A stretch of DNA of 64,000 nt from Methanoregulaceae archaeon (GCA_020850325.1 JADZEW010000031.1:1-64000); one strand, 5' to 3'. Positions 43,530 through 51,921 are shown, numbered from the stretch's first letter. The notes: generated by a model from the sequence alone, not told the origin. Translations and numbers: made by a program.

Positions 43530-43574
43530 CTGGCAGGCGAACGCCTGTGTGCGAAGCGAACAGCGATGGGGTGG
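43530..43574 (+). repeat. dispersed 40-bp repeat, copy 2
   Basis: 35 of 40 bases match 86-129. Two of the five differences are the paired changes GGGG to GGCG and AGGC to ACGC, which fall in facing positions of the AGGCG/CGCCT hairpin here. The rest of the 43518-43723 gap holds a TACACT box (~43675) upstream of the next gene and nothing else I recognise. Confidence 0.65.
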
Positions 43575-43723
43575 ACTCTTACTCTCCACTTGTTAGGTGG
43601 GGGATTACTAGTTCTTCCCGATGTCCCAAAAAATGACGACACCGGCCATGGCTAGTATCAAAGGGGGGCGGGTTACACTCAATTCCTCAGTGATCAGCTG
43701 CTTGATCCCGGAGTGCCTGTCCA

Positions 43724-46483
43724 ATGAAAGCTCTTGTTGTGTTCGCTTGTATTGCCAGTCTCGTGGCATCCAGTCTCGGCCAAGATACGTTCTCTTGGCG
43801 CTACTATCGACCCGGCAACACCGGCATTCAGGGCGACATTTGCGAGACGCTCTGGGTCGCACCCGATGGAAATCCGTGGATTGGCGGCTACGACGCAGGG
43901 TTTGAAGAAGGGGGAATCGCAAAGTTCATCCAATCTGAGAACCGGTGGCAGAACCTCTCGAACGTGGATTATCCCGTCATCGGGCACCCCGAGAACACAG
44001 GAACCGCCCGGATTTCCGACATCGATATCGATGCCAACGGAAACATGTGGATGGCGACCGGTACGGGCGGCCTCTTCTACAACCCGTCCGCGGGCCCCAG
44101 TTCGCTTCGGCGGTTCGGAGCTGACAACTCGCTGATTCCCGGTGGCTGGAATCGCGGGGTCGAAGTCGCGCCCGACGGCACGGTGTGGTTCTCGTCGTAC
44201 AGCACGGTCTGGGGTTCGGGTGGGATCGCGAGATATACGCCGGCCACAAATCAATGGCTGGTGTTCGAGTCGTACGGCGGGGGGCCGCTGGCCATCCAGC
44301 CCAAACCCGGCAGCGGCTACTACGTCTGGACCATGCTCGGTCCCGAAGTTGCCCGCTTCGATAGTTCGACTTCGACTTGGACGGTGCTTCCCAAGGTCAA
44401 CGACAACCCGAGCCATCTCATCGGAAACAACCTGACCGATTCGGCGGGCAATACGTGGATGTACAAGTGGACCGATGCGACGATGAATGAGATCCGCTTG
44501 GACCTTCGTCGGCCCAATGGCACCTGGGCGAACGTGCCCCATGCCCCGTTCGATGTTCCCTTCAACAGTGCTCAAGGGCTCCGGGCGATTGCTCCGAATC
44601 AGGCGCTCGTCGTCGATGGCGGGGGAACGGCGTATCGGTTCGATGGCACCAGCTGGATTTCGCTGGGCTGGTGGCAGAACACGTCGTGGAACTACGACAT
44701 CGATCAAGATGCGAGTGGAAACGTGTGGGTGTGCGGCATTGGCGGAGCCGCGAGGCGAGATGCGGGGAGCGGGGTGTGGCAGCGCTATCGCATTACGAAC
44801 ACGAGTCAGTTCGATTCGTTCAACAACGACCTCACGTTGGGAGCGGACGGCACGATGTACGCGACCGCCAACGCAGGTCCCGGTTACGGCGGCATGGTGA
44901 AGTACGACGGCCAGCGTTGGGTGGGCTTCAACAATCACCACTACGGCCTCGGTATCGACTGGCCGTTCCCGACCGACAACAGCGAGCGGGTGTACAAGCG
45001 TCCTTCCAACGGAGAGTTGGTCGTCAACCCGATGTTCAACGGTCTGCATAGGTTTGACGGCACCAGTTGGTCCAACCTCAACGTGGGGACCTCCTCGGTC
45101 GATGACATGGTGGAGGACTCACTTGGCCGGCTGTGGGTGACCTTCTACGGCAACCTGAAGTTTCTATCTGGAAATGGCTGGGTACAAGTCGCGAACGACA
45201 TCCTTGGCGACAAGCTAAGAAGTGATCCTAGCCGACCGGGGACGGTGGTAGCCATGGGCTGGACGAGCATTATCCGAACGGACGGCTTGACGACCCGGAC
45301 ATGGACCATTGAAGACTTTCCGATGCTCGACCCCCAGAGCGATCAGTTCAAGGGCATCGCGGTCGCAGAAAACGGGATTCTGTGGATCGGTGCCTACACC
45401 GTCAATCTTCCTGACAACAGCGTGATCATCAAGCTGAACATGAATACTGGCGCGTACACGACTTACCGTGAGAGCCAAGGGTGGCCCTTCCCCGGCGAGT
45501 ATGCCATGCCCCTCGCGGCGACGCCCGACGGCAAGGTCTGGATGCAATACGACTCGGACTACCTCGTTGCCCAGCGCGGCATGTTTTGGTTCGACGGCAC
45601 GAACATCGGCGTGTTCCCGGCTCCCTCGGGCGGCGAGCCGCAATGGGGCGGCCTCCCGCATGCGGCAATCTACGATCTCGAGGTCCGGCCCATCACCTCA
45701 GGCTATGAGCTTTGGATGAGCTGTGCCAGCCGAGGCATTGCCGTTTTGAAAGTGATCAACGCCCAGCAGACGCCGGCGATCACAACGATCGCCCCTACCA
45801 ACGTTGTCGCTAATCAAGGCAACTTCACGCTCACGGTGAACGGTTCGAACTTCGTCAGCGGCACTTCCACCGTCCGGTGGAACGGCGTTGCCCAACCGAC
45901 AACCTTTGTCAGCACAACGCAACTCACCGCTACCATCGCGAACTCGACGAACCAGACGATCGCCTTCGTTCCGATCACCGTGGCCAACGGTACCCTGGTC
46001 TCCAACGCGGTTAATCTGCAAGTTCGAGGAACCGTCAGTCCGGCCTCATTTGCCGTGCTGAAGGGTGGGATTGTGGCGGGTGGACTCTTCGAACTCCAGG
46101 CGAGCGACGATCTTCGGCTCCGTGTTCGACCGGACTTCACAGGCGCGCGCCTCGATCCTAACATCGTGATCGAAGGCGCTTTCCCAGCGCCCGTGGCGGC
46201 GCCGTCTGAGCTTCACTTTAAGGCAGAGGTGAACGCAACTCAGGGTCCCAATGTGCTGAAGGTGCAAGGCTTCGATTACGTGAGCAACGTCTGGGTCGAC
46301 CTCGTGACGACGACGACGAGCATGATCGACACCACGTATGTCCACGCGATCACTTCCAACGCGAGCCGATACGCGTCGGGCGGCCAAATGAAGATGCGGG
46401 TTTGGGTTCGCGCCTTGGGATCCAATGGCTCGCGCGGTTGGGAGACCCAAGTCGACCGGATGTTCATTGAAGTTCACCCGTGA
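43724..46483 (+). CDS. secreted beta-propeller protein with IPT/TIG domain
   Basis: 919 residues. The signal peptide is MKALVVFACIASLVASSLGQ. About 15 short repeats with a W-x-A-PDG-x-W or D-x-G-N-x-W core (VAPDGNPWIGGYDAG; DIDANGNMWMATGTGG; LAATPDGKVWMQYDSD) form one or two beta-propellers of the Reg_prop/Vgb type. An IPT/TIG domain follows near residues 690-775 (ITTIAPTNVVANQGNFTLTVNGSNFVSGTSTVRWNG), then a C-terminal beta-sandwich. The TIG segment is very close to one in the M12 protease at 59-62 kb. It is probably exported; no enzyme motif is seen. Confidence 0.7.
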   Translation: MKALVVFACIASLVASSLGQDTFSWRYYRPGNTGIQGDICETLWVAPDGNPWIGGYDAGFEEGGIAKFIQSENRWQNLSNVDYPVIGHPENTGTARISDIDIDANGNMWMATGTGGLFYNPSAGPSSLRRFGADNSLIPGGWNRGVEVAPDGTVWFSSYSTVWGSGGIARYTPATNQWLVFESYGGGPLAIQPKPGSGYYVWTMLGPEVARFDSSTSTWTVLPKVNDNPSHLIGNNLTDSAGNTWMYKWTDATMNEIRLDLRRPNGTWANVPHAPFDVPFNSAQGLRAIAPNQALVVDGGGTAYRFDGTSWISLGWWQNTSWNYDIDQDASGNVWVCGIGGAARRDAGSGVWQRYRITNTSQFDSFNNDLTLGADGTMYATANAGPGYGGMVKYDGQRWVGFNNHHYGLGIDWPFPTDNSERVYKRPSNGELVVNPMFNGLHRFDGTSWSNLNVGTSSVDDMVEDSLGRLWVTFYGNLKFLSGNGWVQVANDILGDKLRSDPSRPGTVVAMGWTSIIRTDGLTTRTWTIEDFPMLDPQSDQFKGIAVAENGILWIGAYTVNLPDNSVIIKLNMNTGAYTTYRESQGWPFPGEYAMPLAATPDGKVWMQYDSDYLVAQRGMFWFDGTNIGVFPAPSGGEPQWGGLPHAAIYDLEVRPITSGYELWMSCASRGIAVLKVINAQQTPAITTIAPTNVVANQGNFTLTVNGSNFVSGTSTVRWNGVAQPTTFVSTTQLTATIANSTNQTIAFVPITVANGTLVSNAVNLQVRGTVSPASFAVLKGGIVAGGLFELQASDDLRLRVRPDFTGARLDPNIVIEGAFPAPVAAPSELHFKAEVNATQGPNVLKVQGFDYVSNVWVDLVTTTTSMIDTTYVHAITSNASRYASGGQMKMRVWVRALGSNGSRGWETQVDRMFIEVHP

Positions 46484-46508
46484 TGCTGCGGGCCTCAGCG
46501 AACCGCGT

Positions 46509-46514
46509 CACAAT
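46509..46514 (+). promoter_or_regulatory. -10-like hexamer of dus
   Basis: CACAAT ends 8 nt before GTG 46523. Confidence 0.35.
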
Positions 46515-46522
46515 CTAAGCCA

Positions 46523-47482
46523 GTGCTCGATGCTAGTCGCCCCGCGCTCGTCCTCGCTCCTATGGACGGCATCACTGACGCCCCGATGCGGGCGCTTCAG
46601 GGGCTGGGCGGCGCGTTCACCTACGCGGTGTCCGAGTTCATTCGCGTGAGCGGTGAGCCGCTCCCGAAGAAGGTTTTTCTGCGCGAGGTTCCCGAACTCG
46701 CCCACGGCGGGCTCACCCCGACCGGACTGCTGGTCCAGGTTCAGATCCTCGGCGGCGATCCCGAGCCCATGGCCGTGTCGGCGGCGAATGCGGTCCGCGC
46801 GGGAGCGACCGCGATCGACATCAACTTCGGCTGCCCTGCGCCGACCGTGAACCGCAACGACGGCGGTGCCTCACTTCTTCGGTACCCATGTCGGATTCGC
46901 GACATCGTAGCCGCGGTGCGGGGGGCGGTTCCTGCCGAGATTCCCGTGTCGGCGAAGCTGCGCCTTGGCTGGGATACGACCGACGCAATCCACGAAAACG
47001 CGGCGATGGCCGCCGAAGGCGGGGCATCGTGGCTCACGATCCACGCCCGGACGCGGGTGCAGAGCTATCAGCCCCCGGTTTACTGGGAGCCGATCGCCCA
47101 GGTTCGAAAAAGTCTAGACATCCCGATCATCGCGAATGGCGACCTGTGGACCCTCGACGACTTCCATCGCTGCCAGGACGAAACGGGCTGCATCCACTTC
47201 ATGATCGGTCGCGGGGCGCTGGCGAATCCCGAGCTGCCGCATCAAATCGCGAGCGAACTGGGCATCGCCTGGGCCGCATCGGCGTTGGACACGGATTGGG
47301 AGCGTCTCTTCCGGACCCTCCTCGCGTACACCGAGATGTACGGCGATCGGATCAAGCCGCGAGCCTTGATGAGACTCAAGCAGTGGCTGAAGATTGCCCA
47401 CAACCACGGCGAGTTCGATCGATTTGACGTACTGAAGCACGCTGAGTCGGTGGACGAGTTCTTTGAGCTGTTGGCCGCCTAG
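46523..47482 (+). CDS. dus: tRNA-dihydrouridine synthase
   Basis: 319 residues of the FMN-dependent Dus family; it reduces uridines in tRNA. LAPMDGITDAPMRALQ opens the TIM barrel. DINFGCPAPTVNRNDGGASLL holds the catalytic Cys (Cys104) in its usual place, and VSAKLRLGWD, LTIHARTRVQ, IPIIANGDL and HFMIGRGALANPEL follow. The APTVNRNDGGASLL wording is nearest DusC. It begins at GTG 46523 with CACAAT 8 nt upstream. Confidence 0.92.
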   Translation: MLDASRPALVLAPMDGITDAPMRALQGLGGAFTYAVSEFIRVSGEPLPKKVFLREVPELAHGGLTPTGLLVQVQILGGDPEPMAVSAANAVRAGATAIDINFGCPAPTVNRNDGGASLLRYPCRIRDIVAAVRGAVPAEIPVSAKLRLGWDTTDAIHENAAMAAEGGASWLTIHARTRVQSYQPPVYWEPIAQVRKSLDIPIIANGDLWTLDDFHRCQDETGCIHFMIGRGALANPELPHQIASELGIAWAASALDTDWERLFRTLLAYTEMYGDRIKPRALMRLKQWLKIAHNHGEFDRFDVLKHAESVDEFFELLAA

Positions 47483-47507
47483 GGTTCATCGTCACATCTG
47501 TTTGTGG

Positions 47508-47531
47508 GCGAGGGATGTGTTGTGCCCTCGC
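47508..47531. repeat. ATG...GTG-loop hairpin repeat, copy b
   Basis: The stem GCGAGGG/CCCTCGC has 7 perfect pairs and the loop is ATGTGTTGTG. It lies just downstream of dus. Confidence 0.75.
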
Positions 47532-47590
47532 GGAACCAATCTAGTGATGATATGGCGCCGGCACTAGCGACGTGCGGAAGATCACGTGGG

Positions 47591-47612
47591 GCAGGGATGT
47601 CTCGTGCCCTGC
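47591..47612. repeat. ATG...GTG-loop hairpin repeat, copy c
   Basis: The stem GCAGGG/CCCTGC has 6 perfect pairs and the loop is ATGTCTCGTG. It lies 60 bases after copy b, with the same GTGGG-type left flank. Confidence 0.75.
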
Positions 47613-47626
47613 AAAACACATCTCCC

Positions 47627-47674
47627 CACCCCCCGACCCCTCCCCGCGAGACGATCACTCGCGGAGAGGGGGAG
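47627..47674 (+). repeat. GC-rich palindromic element P, copy 5, forming the gmhB 3' end
   Basis: The arms CCCCTCCCCGCGAG and CTCGCGGAGAGGGG pair with one mismatch around a 7-base loop. Read on the minus strand, its right arm encodes the last residues (TPPLRE) and the stop codon of the gmhB-like gene. Confidence 0.8.
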
Positions 47675-48215
47675 TTTGGGAGATCACGTAATCGACGGCT
47701 TCCACCAACGTCGGGAAGGCGGCCTCGGGCGCGTAATTCCACCCCGACACGTCGGCGTCCGGTGCCGTCACCCCGGTGTGGACCAGCAAGGGTCGGCAGC
47801 CCGCCCGCGATCCGGCTTCGATGTCCGTCCACTTGTCGCCGATCATGAACGCCCCGGCCGGGTCGAAGCCGAACTCCTCACCCGCGGCGAGGATCATGCC
47901 CGGCGACGGCTTCCGCCACGGGTGCTTGTCGCGGTCGTGCCAGGTGCAGTAGTAGAACTTGCGAATCTCGAACCCGCGCTCTCGCAGCGGCGCTTGGATA
48001 GCCTCCGTAATCCGATCGAGCTCCTCCTGGGTGGTGATTCCGAGCGCGACCCCTTGTTGGTTCGAGACGATGTAGATATCGAACCCCGCGTGGTGCAGCC
48101 GCTCCAGGCAGTCGACGGTGTAGGGGAAGATCTCGAGCTGATCGAGGTAGGCGAGATACGGCGTGATGTCGCGGTTCAGCACGCCATCGCGGTCGATGAA
48201 GATCGGCTTTCTCAT
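47655..48215 (-). CDS. gmhB: HAD-superfamily D-glycero-D-manno-heptose bisphosphate phosphatase-like
   Basis: 186 residues of the HAD-IIIA/histidinol-phosphatase-GmhB family. Motif I is FIDRDGVLNRD, motif II is IVSNQQGVA, and motif III/IV is KPSPGMI...GDKWTDIEAG. The YYCTWHDRDKHPWRKPSPG stretch resembles the GmhB zinc loop but with one Cys, so zinc binding is doubtful. GmhB dephosphorylates heptose bisphosphate for LPS core or S-layer glycans. The last six residues come from a palindromic repeat. A GAGGA site precedes the ATG at 12-14 nt. Confidence 0.82.
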   Translation of the reverse strand: MRKPIFIDRDGVLNRDITPYLAYLDQLEIFPYTVDCLERLHHAGFDIYIVSNQQGVALGITTQEELDRITEAIQAPLRERGFEIRKFYYCTWHDRDKHPWRKPSPGMILAAGEEFGFDPAGAFMIGDKWTDIEAGSRAGCRPLLVHTGVTAPDADVSGWNYAPEAAFPTLVEAVDYVISQTPPLRE

Positions 48216-48243
48216 ATCTCAGCGTCCTCGGTGCATTTGTAGC

Positions 48244-48314
48244 CGCCGGATGCATTGTGCCGGCGTGAAGCCACGCGCGAGTTCAGTTCTGCGCGGGCAC
48301 GAGTACATCCCGCG
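48244..48314. repeat. ATG...GTG-loop hairpin repeats, copies d and e (head to head)
   Basis: Copy d (48244-48265) has stem CGCCGG/CCGGCG and loop ATGCATTGTG. Copy e (48292-48314), on the opposite strand, has stem CGCGGG/CCCGCG and loop ATGTACTCGTG. Both are flanked by GTAGC on their own left side, so the pair forms a 75-base imperfect inverted repeat between gmhB and the MFS gene. Confidence 0.8.
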
Positions 48315-48372
48315 GCTACGAACGTGCGACGAACGGCACCGAACCAACCCGAGCCAACCCGAGCCCTGGAGA

Positions 48373-49680
48373 TCATGGCACCCCCTCGAGGTGTCGGCGG
48401 TTTCGGTAGCTCCACATCAGTCCCACCGCCACGCAGATACCGCCTAGCAGCATGATCAGCGGCACGCCCTGGAATGACGACCTCGGGTCGCCCTTCGACT
48501 CCCGCGCGATCCAACCAAAGAGCAGCATGCCGAAGGGGCCGATGCCCGAAATGGCCCAAACGTGCATCGAGATGACCCGACCCCGCAGCCGCTCCGGTGA
48601 GAGCAGCTGGAAGAGGCTGTTCGTGGTGTTGAACTGGATGATCGAGGAGCCTCCGAGCACCGCAAACAAGGGGAACGCGACCCACGGCGTGCGGGCAAAT
48701 GGGATGATCAGCAACCCGACCGCCAATGAACTCATCGCGATCTGAATCAGACGGGCCTTGCCCGGCAAGTGCGCGACCGCAGTGGTGATCAACAGCCCGA
48801 GGATCGCCCCGACACCGACCGACGTCATCGCGCCGCCGACCAGTTTGGAGCTGGCCTCGCGAACCTGCTCGCTGCTGAGGGTCGCGAAGGCCGCGCCGTA
48901 TTGAAGCTCGACCAGCTGCCGCGCGAAGGCGGGCATCAGCGCCAAGTACGCGATGCCGAACGCCGAAACGATGCCTTCCATCACGAACAGCGTGCGCAGC
49001 CGCATGTCTTTGAACGTGTAACGCATGCCCTCGAGCATGAGATCGAGGATAGGCTGTGGCTCGCGGGCGATCGGGCGGAGGTCCGCTCGGATCAGCATCG
49101 CCGCCGAAATGAGCCCCAAGTAGCTGAAGCCGTTGATGGCGTAACACATCTGCGGGCCCACCTGCGTGTAGAGAATCGCGCCGATGCCCGGGCCGATGAT
49201 CCGCGCAACGTTGAACGTAAGCGCATTGAGCGGCACCGCCGCGGAAATCTCCTCGGGGGGCACCACCTTGCCGAGGATGGACTGCCGGGTCGGCATCTCG
49301 AAACAGCCGACCACGCCGAAGGTCAGCGCGACCATCAGGATGTGCCAGTAGGCGATGAATCCGAAGTAGGCAGCCGCAGCTAGAAAGAGGGCACCAGCGC
49401 TCATGCAGGCCTGGGTGGAGACGAGGATATTGCGCTTGTTGAAGGTGTCGGCGAGCGTTCCCGCAAAGGGGCCAAGCACCGCCGCCGGCGCCATGCCGCA
49501 GAAGGTGACGAGGGCCAGCTTGGCCTCGTCGCCCGTGAGTTCGTACACGAGCATGCCCTGCGCGACATTCTGAATCCAACTTCCCGTGAACGAGAAGAAC
49601 GCGCCAAACCACAGCAGGCGGAAGTCGCGATAACGGAAAACGCGGGCGATGTTCGATCGGGGGCGCAGATCGGCGCTCAA
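48373..49680 (-). CDS. MFS transporter
   Basis: 435 residues from TTG 49680, chosen because TAGACT ends 7 nt upstream; the longer frame to 49857 runs through low-complexity repeats and is rejected. The start is RVFRYRDFRLLWFGAFFSFTGSWIQNVAQGMLVYELT, typical of the EntS/MFS_3 group. About 12 helices follow, with LGPFAGTLADTFNKRNILV as the inter-helix 2-3 signature and SPERLRGRVISMHVWAISG as its second-half counterpart. It probably exports small molecules such as siderophores or drugs; the substrate is unknown. Confidence 0.88.
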   Translation of the reverse strand: MSADLRPRSNIARVFRYRDFRLLWFGAFFSFTGSWIQNVAQGMLVYELTGDEAKLALVTFCGMAPAAVLGPFAGTLADTFNKRNILVSTQACMSAGALFLAAAAYFGFIAYWHILMVALTFGVVGCFEMPTRQSILGKVVPPEEISAAVPLNALTFNVARIIGPGIGAILYTQVGPQMCYAINGFSYLGLISAAMLIRADLRPIAREPQPILDLMLEGMRYTFKDMRLRTLFVMEGIVSAFGIAYLALMPAFARQLVELQYGAAFATLSSEQVREASSKLVGGAMTSVGVGAILGLLITTAVAHLPGKARLIQIAMSSLAVGLLIIPFARTPWVAFPLFAVLGGSSIIQFNTTNSLFQLLSPERLRGRVISMHVWAISGIGPFGMLLFGWIARESKGDPRSSFQGVPLIMLLGGICVAVGLMWSYRNRRHLEGVP

Positions 49681-49687
49681 CGCAGGG

Positions 49688-49693
49688 AGTCTA
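49688..49693 (-). promoter_or_regulatory. -10-like hexamer of the MFS gene
   Basis: TAGACT on the minus strand, ending 7 nt before TTG 49680. Confidence 0.5.
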
Positions 49694-49737
49694 CTCGGGG
49701 GGAGGAATGGGGCGTGTGGGATGGGGAGTTTGGAATC

Positions 49738-49766
49738 GGGATGTGGGATGTGGGATGTGGGATGTT
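49738..49766. repeat. short tandem repeat, GGGATGTG units
   Basis: An 8-bp unit, GGGATGTG, is repeated about 3.5 times between the MFS gene and the cassette array. It is prone to slippage and non-coding. Confidence 0.75.
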
Positions 49767-49896
49767 GCTTGATCCCGCAAGGGATCGCAGAGCTTAGCCC
49801 CGTGGTCGAAGACCCGGGGATTGGACCCGCCCAGATCCGCACCCTGGCAGGGTGCAAGAGTTTGCGACCCCTATGGGGTTGCCGTACAATGAAGGC
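49767..49896 (+). repeat. upstream cassette repeat, copy 1
   Basis: It contains GATCCC/GGGATC, GTGGTCGAAGACCCGGGG, CAGATCCGCACCCT, AGGGTGCAAGAG and GCGACCCC, and ends with TACAATGAAGGC directly before an ATG. The TACAAT (49885-49890) is 6 nt from the start. Copies 2 (50410) and 3 (51965) share the same ordered blocks. Confidence 0.8.
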
Positions 49897-50334
49897 ATGA
49901 GGAAGCGCAGGTGGTGGATCGCGGGGCTAACCCTAACCCTCCTCGCAGCGTGCATGTTTTGGTGGAAGTGGAGCGAGAGACCCCCGTATGCGTTCATGGA
50001 AGGTGACCAGCTCTACTTCGTCGAGGACTGGGATTACCGGAATCCCCGACCGGTGGTGACGTACACGTCCAGTCGCTCATTTGCGGAAGTCCGCAAGCGG
50101 GCAATCGGCGAGTTGGGGAGGCCGTCCGTCGATAGCAAGGATCGCTTAAAGTTCGGGAACGTGTCGGTTGTCCCCGCAGACAAGTGGGACGTGAACTCGA
50201 CTACGGATTCGGCGTACCCGGCCCTTCCGAAGGGAGCCCAGACGGTCATCCGGATATCACGAGAGGCAACGAATGCAGACACCGTGCGGGCAAACTCGTT
50301 TCGGATGAGCTATGCGGGGGGCACCCCCCTATGA
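49897..50334 (+). CDS. exported hypothetical protein, cassette family member 1
   Basis: 145 residues from ATG 49897. The cassette-type leader MRKRRWWIAGLTLTLLAACMFWWKW is a signal peptide or membrane anchor with a lipobox-like LAAC. The body (YAFMEGDQLYFVEDWDYRNPRPVVTYTSSRSFAEVRKRAIGEL...) is a soluble alpha/beta-looking domain with no recognised family. It lacks a ribosome-binding site; TACAAT is 6 nt upstream. The end overlaps the next leader remnant by 4 nt. Confidence 0.65.
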   Translation: MRKRRWWIAGLTLTLLAACMFWWKWSERPPYAFMEGDQLYFVEDWDYRNPRPVVTYTSSRSFAEVRKRAIGELGRPSVDSKDRLKFGNVSVVPADKWDVNSTTDSAYPALPKGAQTVIRISREATNADTVRANSFRMSYAGGTPL

Positions 50335-50411
50335 ATCGGCGGAAGTGGTGGTTCATCGCCCTCTCCCTCGCCCTCTCCCTCTCCCTCGCCATCCTCGCCG
50401 CGTGCGTTTGA
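50331..50411 (+). pseudogene. leader-only remnant, cassette family member 2
   Basis: ATG 50331 opens 26 codons that are nothing but the cassette leader (MNRRKWWFIALSLALSLSLA...AACV), expanded by a CTCTCC-type hexanucleotide repeat, then TGA. The next upstream repeat begins at once. It looks like a member that has lost its body. It could still be expressed as a small membrane peptide. Confidence 0.6.
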
Positions 50412-50606
50412 TCCCGATGGGATCGCAGAGGTTGGCCGCGTGGTCGAAAACCCGAGGGTGGGTCGCCACCCAGATCCGTACCCTGGAGGGTGCAAGAGTC
50501 TGCGACCCCGCTGGGGTCGTGGGTTCCGGCGCTGGTCCCGGGGTCTCCCGGAGTTGACCCCGGGCTCATCTCTGGGGCCCCTCCAGGGTTGCCGTACAAT
50601 GAAGTC
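50410..50606 (+). repeat. upstream cassette repeat, copy 2
   Basis: It has the same ordered blocks as copy 1, plus an extra GGCGCTG...CCCGGGGTCTCCCGGAG module shared with copy 3. It ends TACAATGAAGTC before ATG 50607 (TACAAT at 50595-50600, 6 nt spacing). Confidence 0.8.
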
Positions 50607-50945
50607 ATGAAGCGGCGGACCAAAGCGCTCCTCGGCCTCATCTTCACCCTTCCTCTTGCGGCCTTCGTTGGCCAGTGTCTATTCGTTTCGAAAGTTATCG
50701 ACCCTGGCTGGGGACCGCACGGGGACAGGCCCTGGAGTCAGCCACATTGGCTCGCCCGCTACGGTCTCTCAGACGCGGCCGTTTGGGACTTCCCGTCCCG
50801 ATTGGCAATGGCACTTGCGATTGTTGGCCTAGCCATACTCATCGCATCCTTCATGCGAAGGAACGCCTTGTTTGCGTTCGCCGGTGCGCTGTGTGTTGTG
50901 GCTTTGCCGCTGCTGTGGCTCCACTTTATGATTGTCAGCTTCTGA
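50607..50945 (+). CDS. small membrane protein, cassette family member 3
   Basis: 112 residues. The cassette leader MKRRTKALLGLIFTLPLAAFVG is followed by a different body: a short Trp/Pro-rich extracytoplasmic segment and two further membrane helices (LAMALAIVGLAILIASFM; ALFAFAGALCVVALPLLWLHF). No family is recognised. TACAAT lies 6 nt before the ATG. The body shares nothing visible with members 1 or 5, so only the 5' cassette is common. Confidence 0.6.
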   Translation: MKRRTKALLGLIFTLPLAAFVGQCLFVSKVIDPGWGPHGDRPWSQPHWLARYGLSDAAVWDFPSRLAMALAIVGLAILIASFMRRNALFAFAGALCVVALPLLWLHFMIVSF

Positions 50946-50965
50946 GCAACCGCTACAATGTAGCC

Positions 50966-51131
50966 ATGAAGCGGCGGCCTTGGGTTTGTCGGACTATCCT
51001 TCGCCCTCTTCGCCGCGTGCGTGGGAGCGTGGAAGTGGAGCGATCCGGCATTAGAGAAATCCCGTGGCACGACCGTCGCCTGCGCGCTGATCTATTGCGC
51101 GCTACATGCGGACCGGGTCACCGTTCAGTAG
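50966..51131 (+). pseudogene. frameshifted cassette family member 4
   Basis: TACAAT (50954-50959), six bases, then ATG 50966 and the codons MKRRPW. After that the frame slips: the neighbouring frame reads GFVGLSFALFAACVGAWKW, the usual leader, then about 28 residues to a TAG at 51129-51131. The upstream repeat is reduced to the TACAAT end. Its 3' end overlaps the minus-strand gene at 51102. Confidence 0.65.
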
Positions 51132-51866
51132 ACGCTGCAAATCCAAGTACCCAAAGAAGTCTGATAGCTTTCGATACAAAATCAGCCCACGAGCAGCACA
51201 TTGCTTGGAATCTTCTATCCTTCCGGCCAACCGCAGGCGACTCGCTACGAGCGTTCTAGCGCGCAACCCGATCCACCGTTCCTGTACCCCCAGCTGTGCT
51301 TCGAGAGTTTCAAGGGTCGCTGATTGCTCTGCACGGTCGATGCTTGCCCAAATGAAGCCTACGTGGCAGAGCAACCGCGCGAAGCGATTGCTCCGGCTTT
51401 CATCCACACCCTCGTCCATTCCGCGTCTAAACGTCTTCGCAGCAAGCCCCCTCCACCGGGCGCGATCCTCATCTTGGGGCGGCTTGCTAAGTGCCTGTAG
51501 GAATCTTCCCAATCCACGTCCGAGGGCGTCGAGAGACGTATTTGCTCGGGCATCTGCTTCCGGCTCCCACATGTTGCCCTGTCCGAAATACTCCTCGAGA
51601 AGGGCGAACACCTCTTGAGCATGAGGGAGGCTGCTTATGGGCATGACATGAAAGGGCGGCTCGGATCCCTGGGTTCTGTCAGCGAACATGTAAACGATTC
51701 TCGTCTCGGCATCGAAAGAGCGCTCCCGATAGAAACCATAGTAGTAGTGGATCCAATCTGCTTCAAAGACTCCCATCTGGGGAAAACGCGCATTGCTTTG
51801 GGTCCTGCCTGCTTGTGAGGTTAGAGCGAGAAGAAGTAGCGGAACGAGGATGCGGATCGTTCTCAT
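51102..51866 (-). CDS. exported hypothetical protein
   Basis: 254 residues from ATG 51866. The signal peptide MRTIRILVPLLLLALTSQAGRTQS is clear. The body is helical and rich in Arg/Glu/Leu (RFARLLCHVGFIWASIDRAEQSATLETLEAQLG; LARTLVASRLRLAGRIEDSKQCAARGLILYRKL-like), reminiscent of TPR-like alpha-alpha repeats but without a safe match. It sits on the opposite strand inside the cassette array and lacks the cassette leader, so it may be an insertion into, or the host of, the array. Confidence 0.6.
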   Translation of the reverse strand: MRTIRILVPLLLLALTSQAGRTQSNARFPQMGVFEADWIHYYYGFYRERSFDAETRIVYMFADRTQGSEPPFHVMPISSLPHAQEVFALLEEYFGQGNMWEPEADARANTSLDALGRGLGRFLQALSKPPQDEDRARWRGLAAKTFRRGMDEGVDESRSNRFARLLCHVGFIWASIDRAEQSATLETLEAQLGVQERWIGLRARTLVASRLRLAGRIEDSKQCAARGLILYRKLSDFFGYLDLQRLLNGDPVRM

Positions 51867-51921
51867 GAGTGACAGTTTGCCCTGTTCGGGAGCTATTCCT
51901 TCACTTTGATATGCCTGGCCG

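Noticed and set aside
49681-49857. 59-residue N-terminal extension of the MFS transporter
   Set aside because: It would translate tandem GGGATGTG units and the cassette repeat; TTG 49680 has a TAGACT hexamer 7 nt upstream and begins at the family's usual N-terminus.
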